Below, piece after piece: positions 36,501-45,500 of a stretch of DNA of 49,623 nt (position 1 is its first letter; each line of letters opens with the position of its first letter). Source of the stretch: a virus; IMG/VR virus record IMGVR_UViG_3300026321_000003, positions 1 to 49,623 of that record; one strand, given 5' to 3'. The notes under the pieces are model-generated. The model worked only from the letters and a program-made list of their open reading frames with translations. It searched no databases and was not told the origin of the DNA. A program made the translations under genes and the position numbers.

Positions 36501-39500
36501 CCAGAAGCAGGATCTGAAGAACGAGGATATGCATGATTCGATCCATGAGCATCACCATCACAAGTAAATGTAATTCCACCATCAGCAATAGTGATTGTAT
36601 TGGAAGTAGTAAGACTATGTGATCCAATTTCTAGTACCAACAATCCAGTAGTAGGATTATAGGTTGTTCCAGAGGCAGCAGTAAATGGTCCTCCAGCATT
36701 CGCTGTAATAGCATTAGTAACGCCACTTACAAATGTATGTGTACCTGTTCCCTTTATACCAGTAGAGAAGCTCTTAACCTCATCACCAATCTGATCTAGG
36801 ATGAAACTGGAAGTATATGACTTACGATCATAATACATTGCAATTATCTGAGATTCTATAAGAAGAGGAGAATTGAATGTTATTACATCACTAGAGTAAG
36901 TATAGTTCGCAGGATTCTGAACAACGCCGTTAGCAACGACCATTAGTTGATCTTTATCTGGTGTCTTACCAAGTTTTGTAGTAAGTGTATCTCCACTAGT
37001 TGTTATTGGGAATTGAGTATTGACTCCGTCATGATATACTCTAAATGTATGTCCAACTCCTGTTCCAACAGCAGATATGTTAATTGCATCACCACCAGCA
37101 ACTTCTCTAAGTTCAATAGTGTTCGCATTAACGTATTTGCAGAAATATCCAACACCATTAGTTAATCCACCAAGAGGAGTTCCTGTTCTTGTCTTAGGAT
37201 AGTTTCCTGTGTCTGGATTAGGTAATGTTGATGGGTTATCAATACCATCAGTTATGATCTTAGACAACGTTGTGATTGCGCTTGTGACACTTACACAACT
37301 GTCTGAGGGTTCTGTAATACTTAAATCTTTAACCGTAGCTGTCGTTGAATATGTACCATAAGCAGGTAAGTTATTGACAACAGCTAGTAATGCAAGGTCT
37401 CTTGCTTTATTAAATGCATATATGGTCTCAGTCTCTTCACCCTCAACATGCCTAATATGATTGGATGGATTCGTTCTAACTACGGAAGTAAGGCTATTAG
37501 TAGAAAGAGCAGTAGTAACAATATTAAAGAGAGTGTCCATTGCAGAATCAACTGTAGCACATACAGAAGCACTGAAAGTAGGATTGGTATTAGTGACTTG
37601 AGTAAGACCGTGATTACCTTGAACAGTAATTGCAGTATTGATAAGAACATCTGCAGCTAATTCCTTTGCCTTATTGAATGTCCAAATCGCTTGGACTTCT
37701 TCACCATCAACAGGAGCAGGATTTGAGTATACACCATCAACATAGAAGTTTGCAGCATCCCATACCTCGCTATTACCACCATAACGTAAGTTGTAAGCAA
37801 CTGCTTCTATTACATCAACAACGTCATCAATACAATTATCATCATGACCAGGAACACCTGGATAACCACTTGGAATACCAACTGTAGCATCTTGTAACAT
37901 TCTATACACTGCTTCAGCAGCAATGAAGTTCATATTGTCTCTCAGTAGATTCGCAGCATCAATATATGCATTGCCCTGAGATACAACACCACCAACATAT
38001 TGATTTGTAGCAGATAGAGTAAACCAGTTACCACCATACCTTAAATCATTTGCCCATGCAGCAACTACAAGTCTAATATCTCTAGCACATGTAGCAGAGT
38101 TATATGTAAGACTTGGATATGAAGCATTCAAGAAACCAATTGTCTCTTCAACGATGAAATCAATATTCTTAATGACTAGATCTCTAGCATCTTGGAATCT
38201 ATCACCACCAGCTTGATAAATCATACGCTGATTATCAACTAATCCATGTGCAGTTAGTGTAATCTGATTATTAGCGGTACTTACTATACTTGATGATGAT
38301 CCATCGAACGTAATGCTCTTATCAGTGATATCATCAATCTTATATGAGATACAAGATAAGATCTTCTGAATGTCTAGTAGTTGCCTACCATAAATCTGAA
38401 CTTCAGTAGGTACTGCAGCAGAATAATCTGCTTTACCAAGAGAGTAGTTCTGAATCTGAGAAAGTTTACCAGTTGCCTTTGCGGTTGGCTTAGGTAGAAC
38501 ATAAGTTGTACCGTTAAAGGTAGTTTGTAATGTATTTGTTACTGGAACCCACCAATCAAACTCATTACCAGCAGCCAAGTTCTCAGATGGCTTAGGTCTA
38601 TATGTTTTCTTAACTCCTTGTGATAGTACTTGTGTACCAACGACTTTAAATCCTGCAGGGTGAGCAGCAAACTTAAGTGGGTTCTTCCAATCATTAATAT
38701 TAATGGAAGATGAGATATCATATGAGAATTCCTGATACCTATCACTGTCATATAGTCTCTGTTCGTTAAGATCTAAGAAACCAGTGGTTCTTTCCCATGT
38801 AGTAGCAGAGGTACTGATAGGAGATACATCAAATACTGCATCTGCTCTATCGAATGCATGAATCTGACCAAACGCTGCAGTCTCTTCACCAAATACAGGT
38901 TCACCAACCTTAAATTCACCTTCTACGATTTCAACACTAACAACACGACCTGAAGCATCCCAATTCTTAACATAACCGTATGCAGTATATGAAGTTGTTG
39001 ATGCACCCTGATAAATCCTTTCTCCAACAGAGAAAGTAGCAGGTTTCATGTATGCATTGATAACATCGCCAAGATCAGTAGTATATAAAGTGAAATATGT
39101 CTGTCCAGTTAATGCATCACCAACAGGAGGAGTAGTAAATGTAATAGTTGTCTCAGTATTAGCATTTGCAAGAGATGTAGCAAGTCTAAGTTGGTTATCT
39201 CCCAATCCATTTCCAGTTGTAGCTGCTACTGCATAGTATGCTGTACCCTCAACTAATGGAGCTGGCAACTGACCAGTGATCTGATCAACATAAACCTTAG
39301 TTCCAGTTGGAATCTTTGTGTTATATGGGAAGTTTAATGTATGGTTAGATTGTAGACCAACCCATGTATGAGTTACCTTGGCACCGACTAAAGGACCAGA
39401 TAAGAAACCTCTACCAGCATTTTCAACTAGAATGCTCTGTATAACTTCATTTTCAATAATTGCCTTTAGATCATATAGTGATCCACTACCACCTGTAAGA

Positions 39501-42500
39501 ACTATCTCTGGTGTAGATACAAAGTTTGAACCACCATTGACTACATCAAAGTAGTCGATAACTTGAGTTCTTGTTAATTGTAGGTTATATGTGGTATTAA
39601 GTTCTGGTTTTAAAGTTCTATCGTGAGAATAGTTGAAAGTAATGTTATCTCCACTAATCTTAAGAATCTCACCCAAATCGGAAGACTTAAGTAATATAGA
39701 AGCACCAGTTCCTTTCTTCTGAGTAATATTAACTACTGGAGCACTTCTGAACTGTTGACCAGCAGCTGCAATGGATATACTGGAAACTCCCTCATTTGCA
39801 ATTGCAGCAGTGAATGAAGCGTTAATACCTTGACCACCACTAACAGAAATGTCAGGAGCAGACAAATAACCAGATCCAGTGTTTGTAACGGTTACTGTAT
39901 CTACATAAGCATCTAATACTGTTCCAATAGAAGCTACGTCTGCATGTGCCAATGTAGTAACTGTCACATCAAAATCTTCGTTAGAAGCACCACCAGGAAG
40001 TTTAGTACCGTCAAATGTTAGTGTATCACCTAGTACATATGAACTACCGCCATCAGTACATGTAACTGTGCTAATTGCACCATTACCATCTGTGACTATT
40101 GTAAACTCTGCTCCAGATCCACTAGAACCTGCAATAGAGGTTTGAGTGACACCTGTAGTTGTTGTATCTGCAGTAAAGGCATTTGAAACAGATTCAGTGA
40201 TATTTCCAACTGTAGAAACAGTTCCATAGTAAGGATCGTCAAATATAATGTCTGGAGCAGATCTATAATTAGAACCACCGTTAGTAACAGTAACTTGAGT
40301 TAATGTACCAGCACCATCTACTGTAGTAGCAACAATAGCTTGTGTTCCACTTACAGCACTAATAGATGCTTGAGAATCTGAACTGTAGATTTTATTAGTA
40401 ATAGCATTACCACTACTAAACATAATATATCCCTTATTAGCAGCACCCACTCTTTCATTCTTAAGTGGTTTAACTCTTACTGTCGAAGAAGTAGGATCCC
40501 AAGAAATAACACTACCTCTAGCAGTCTGATTTCCTTGAGTTGTTTGAGATATTACAACTTCATCCTTAATAAACGATCCAAGTACCCCAGTAAGTGTTAA
40601 ATCAACATAATCGGGTAATGATACAACTCCTGTTGGAAGTTGACTTTGATTATATCCAGATCCATCGTTTGTAATGGAAACACTAGACAATTCACCTGAA
40701 ATAGTAGCAACACCAGCTGCACCAGATCCAGATCTAGTAGATCCACTTAATTTTGGAAGAGATGAGTAGTTTCTTCCAGGATCTCCTATAGAGATGGTTG
40801 CAACTCCCCCTGTAGGGTAAATTGAGTTTGTAGTATAAGTAATGCCTGTTGAATATCCACTTTCAGGTGCAAGTGCTGTTACATATGTAAATGCAAAGTC
40901 TGTCTTACTTAAAACTGTCTGTGTTCCAATAATAGGATCATTTATGGATGTAAAGTAACTTCCAGTTACATTTCCTTGAATATCGAAGTAATAGAAGATT
41001 CCAGGTAAATCTTTTATGAAAATTGTAATAGAATTCTGAGCACCCGTAATTGGATCCCTTTCTTCATCAGTAATGTTCTTATAAGTGAAAATATCGGTAT
41101 TTGCGGGATCTAAAGTAAATGCAAGTGTTTTTCCAACATTACTTGCATCGGAAGTGTCAATCTTGTATTTGTGCCCCGAAATAAGTTGTAATTTGGGTTC
41201 TTGGACATAAACCTCGGAAGAAGTCGTATTTGCAGCTGCAATAGTTCCAAAATTACGTTTTACGGTAAATCTACGAAGAGTTTCAGTTCTAACAACGGAA
41301 TAGTCGGTTTTATTGTAACCAGAAGGAGTAATTCCCGAAATATTGACTATATCGCCGATTCCGAGTTGATGTGGCAAAGTTGTATGGCATTGTGCTTCAG
41401 TTTCGACTTCAGTTAGTGTAATAGTGAATCCAGAACCAGCAGGAGATGATGCATTGCCTAAATTGACATTTGCAGCACTAATAGTGTCACCTACGTTATA
41501 TCCATAACCTGCATCTGTAATAGTGACTGTAGTTACCGCACCACCAGAAACTACGATAGTTGCTTTAGCAGTAAGTCCAGATCCATTAGATGATAATGGA
41601 ACATCGAAATATGTGGCATCAAGGTAATTACTACCACCAGTAATACTTGACCATCCACCTTGTACCAAATTACCGTCTGTACGGATTCTCATGTAGGTCC
41701 AATTGATTGAACCATCACTTGCAGTACCAGATGTGTGTGTTGGAGCAGTAGATGCAGAAGTTCCACTTTCTGCAGCTTTATAAACTCTATTGCCAACGTA
41801 AATAAGATCAGCTAGGACATATGCTGTTGTATTAGCATATTCCTTGATTAGATCCATCCTTCCACTTCCAGATAATTGGAAATACTTGAAATGGTACTTA
41901 TCACCTATGACCTTAGCTGAAAGTTCTCTAGTATAGAGGTTATCCGTTAAAGAAACGGTAACATTATCACCAGCATTCAAATAATGCTTCTCTGAAGTGG
42001 TTATAGTCTGAGTATAGACATCTGTGTTAGCATCGACTACACTTGCGACTGTATTAACTGGTTCTCCAGTAATTGCGGATACAGTAGCACTAACACCTTC
42101 ACCATCAGTGCCAGTATTATCAAATAAGAGCCTATCATTGACTTTATATCCATTACCGCCACCTTCTACAAGATATTGATCAACTCCAGCGGAAGAATAC
42201 TTATTAGTTGCGGAAACGATCAATGAATCTGCAGTACCACCTCTAATTGTAGGATAGTAGCTGAAGTATCCAATTCCATCTTCAAGATAAGATAGAATCT
42301 CTCCAGTTTCCATCACAATCAATGTTGTGGTGTCTTCTAGTGCTAAGAAGAAGTCAACTTTGTTATCTAACTGTTTTCTCTTCGCTACAATGTTATCTGT
42401 GCCGATAAATGGCTTTCTATAGCGAATTGCGTCTTCTGTAAAGTTTTTCTGAAGACCATTACCGTTCCAGTTGACAGCATTCGCTTCTGAGTAGAAATTA

Positions 42501-45500
42501 GGTCCAATAAAGTATGGAAACTTCGGTTGTCCCGCAGTACCCTTGATTGTAGCGAAATATGCATAAACTCCATTTGGATATTCTGGAGTAACGCAGAATC
42601 TGCCATTATATTGGTCTAAATCTCCATATCCTTCCGTATACTCATAATCTTCAATATAAGTCCCTAGAGGGTCTGTTAGACCGCTTAGAAGAGCATCTCT
42701 AGAGGTCTTTACATTATAAGATGATATCATCAACTTATATGAGTTATATGGTGTAGTATTTTCAGGATCTTCAAATCCATAAGGTCCATATATGGGGTGT
42801 CCATCATATGCCCAACCAATAATCGGTGAATGCCCAGTTGGATTCAACTCATTAAGATTACTGTCAATATTATCTCTTAAAAGGTACCTAAGTTTCTTAG
42901 GGTTATACAAATATCCGTATTCACCCGCATATATCAAATAGTTCTCACCTTTGAGTGTTGTACCACCTGCAGCATCCGTAGTTTTCCTATTTGTGAAGGA
43001 ACTAGCGGGAACACCGAGTTCTTCATAGGTTGCTGCCTCATTATAAGTTAATTCTGTTAATTTAGTCTGGAATGATGCGCCTGTACCTGGATATACGATA
43101 TCAATGCTTGTAGCACCTGCGCTATAACCAGATCCTTTGTTTGTTACAAGGATACCAGTAACAATATTGGTAGAAAGGTCTACTTGAGCAAATGCGGTAG
43201 CACCAACTCCATCTCCAGTAATAATAACGTCTGGAGCTCCATAATATCCACTACCACCAAAGGTTACAATGATACTTTCAATCTTTCCGTTTAAAATGGA
43301 AGGATACGCAACAGCACCACTACCAGATATCAATTTGATCGATGGTTCGTAAGTATATTGACTTCCTGCGTTAGTAATGTTAATTGTATTGATTGGTCCA
43401 CGGCAAATGGCACTTGCAGTTGCCCCTTGTCCGCTTCCTCCACTAATAGAGATTGTAGGAACACTAGTATATCCGCTACCCTTGTTAGTTACTATGATTC
43501 CAGTAACTGTACCATTAGTGATCTGCGCTGAACCAGTTGCCTGATTGTCATTGCTAGCTCCACCACCAGTAATTGATATAATAGGTTCTGTAACATATCC
43601 ACTACCACCCGCAGTAACGTTAATCGCTATAACCTCACCTAGGACAGAAACAGTAGCAGCTGCGGGAGTTCCTTCGTATTCCCAGTTAACTGTACCTAAT
43701 GTTACGATACCAGATGTGTGTGTTGGGTAAACAGTTGATGATGTTCTACCACTAGTAACAGCTTGGTACCTATTTCCGTTATGCTTTACTCTAGTGTATA
43801 TTGTATAGACTCCATTGAGCGCATAATCTTCTTCAAACACAACTGTAGGTGGGTTTGTGATGTCATATCCCGCGCCACCATTATTCTTAGTGATTGATGA
43901 TAATCCACCAAACTTCTTAATGTCTCTTCCTTTATATGAAAACAACGGAACACCATTTGATCCAATACCAATTTGTCCAATAGGAGTAGCTGTCTTTGTA
44001 CTCTTGGTGGATGGTGTTATGGGGATTCTCTTAAGATATCTCTGGTTACCTGGTGGTAAGTCACCTGAACCGAATGGTCCAATCTTATGTGATGGTACAC
44101 CTGTACTAGCGACGATAACATCCGTATCTGATTTGTAAGTATTCTGTACGTCTGCGGTATAATCCTTAACTACATTATTGATAGATGCGTAATCACTCGT
44201 ACCATACGCAAACTCTCTAGCAATGTAGAATTCAAATCCTGTTATGCCCAGAGCAGGTCTAGATGAGAAGATAAACTCAAAAGTAGTCTCATTAACAATA
44301 CCAACAACGTCATGCTGGTTATTGTAGATATCCTCTGGTGCATTGAGGATTCTAATCACATCATCTCTGATTAACCTATGTGGTTCCTTTGTGACAATGG
44401 TACAACGAACAGAACCATCGTTATTCGTCGTTCCTAGGGTCGCTGAGACACCTCTGAGTGCCCTTCTTACGTTATATGTGAAACTCTCCCAAACTGGATC
44501 AATACTATCAAATCCTGGAGCGGCTGGAGTACTAACCTTACTACTTGGAAGGTAATACTGCCCACCATCAGTTAGTTTAACTCCTCTGGTTCCACCATAG
44601 ACTTTTAATTGAATTTCAGAGTTATCAACATTGGAATATCCATAAATCTTAAACGCGGCAAATACTTCTTGCCCTGCATCATGTGCTACATTGAGTGTAT
44701 TCTCTCTAGCACGTGAACATCCTAAAAATTGGGTTACAGTTTTATCTGTATATGATATAATCTCATCTTCTATCCTAAATCTTCCATTTATCTCTGGCCA
44801 ACCCAATGTAGAGTCAACAGTGACAATTTGATCGTTTACTTCACCACCCAAATCAGATGAAAGCATCGATTTGTATGGAGTTACAAAAGTTCCGAGTGAA
44901 TTATTGGTATCTACGTCAATTTCAAAGATAGATCCGCTAGAAGTGAAAACTTCTACTACTCCTTTAACATAAATCCGCGCAGCGGCAACATTTGGGTCAT
45001 CAGGATCACTTTCCTGATACAAAACTTGCCCAACAAGGTCATTTGGGTCTCCAGAAACAGCAACAGCACGAATTACTTCCCTAGAAGTGTAATATGCGTC
45101 TGATGGCTTGAAAATTCTGTCTCTTGGGTAGTCAACTTCTGATTCTACGCCAAAAAGTGTTCTTAAAACGAATTGGAAAGACCTTGTAGACCCTTTTGCG
45201 GCATAAAAGTCCTTAACTCGCTTAATTACAGTTGATTCAGTTACTCCCTCTGCAAAATTCTTCGGAAATGTTGCTAAGAACTGTTCTTTGAACTTTCCAA
45301 GAACATAAAGTGGGAAAATATTGTTTAAGTTGACAACTTTAGTGCCAAGAGCGTGTGCAGCGGCAACAGTATTCTCAGATCTATACTCTCCTTCCTCTCC
45401 AACACCTCTTACAGCGTTAAATCCCCTTGAACAAGTCTGAAATAGTGTCTGACCCTTACTTTGATAGTGAATTATCTCATCATCAATTAAAAGTAGACCT

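Noticed and set aside
32510-36760. CRISPR or non-coding tandem array
   Set aside because: The periodicity is at protein level with divergent DNA and stays in one open frame; there are no short identical repeats with unique spacers.
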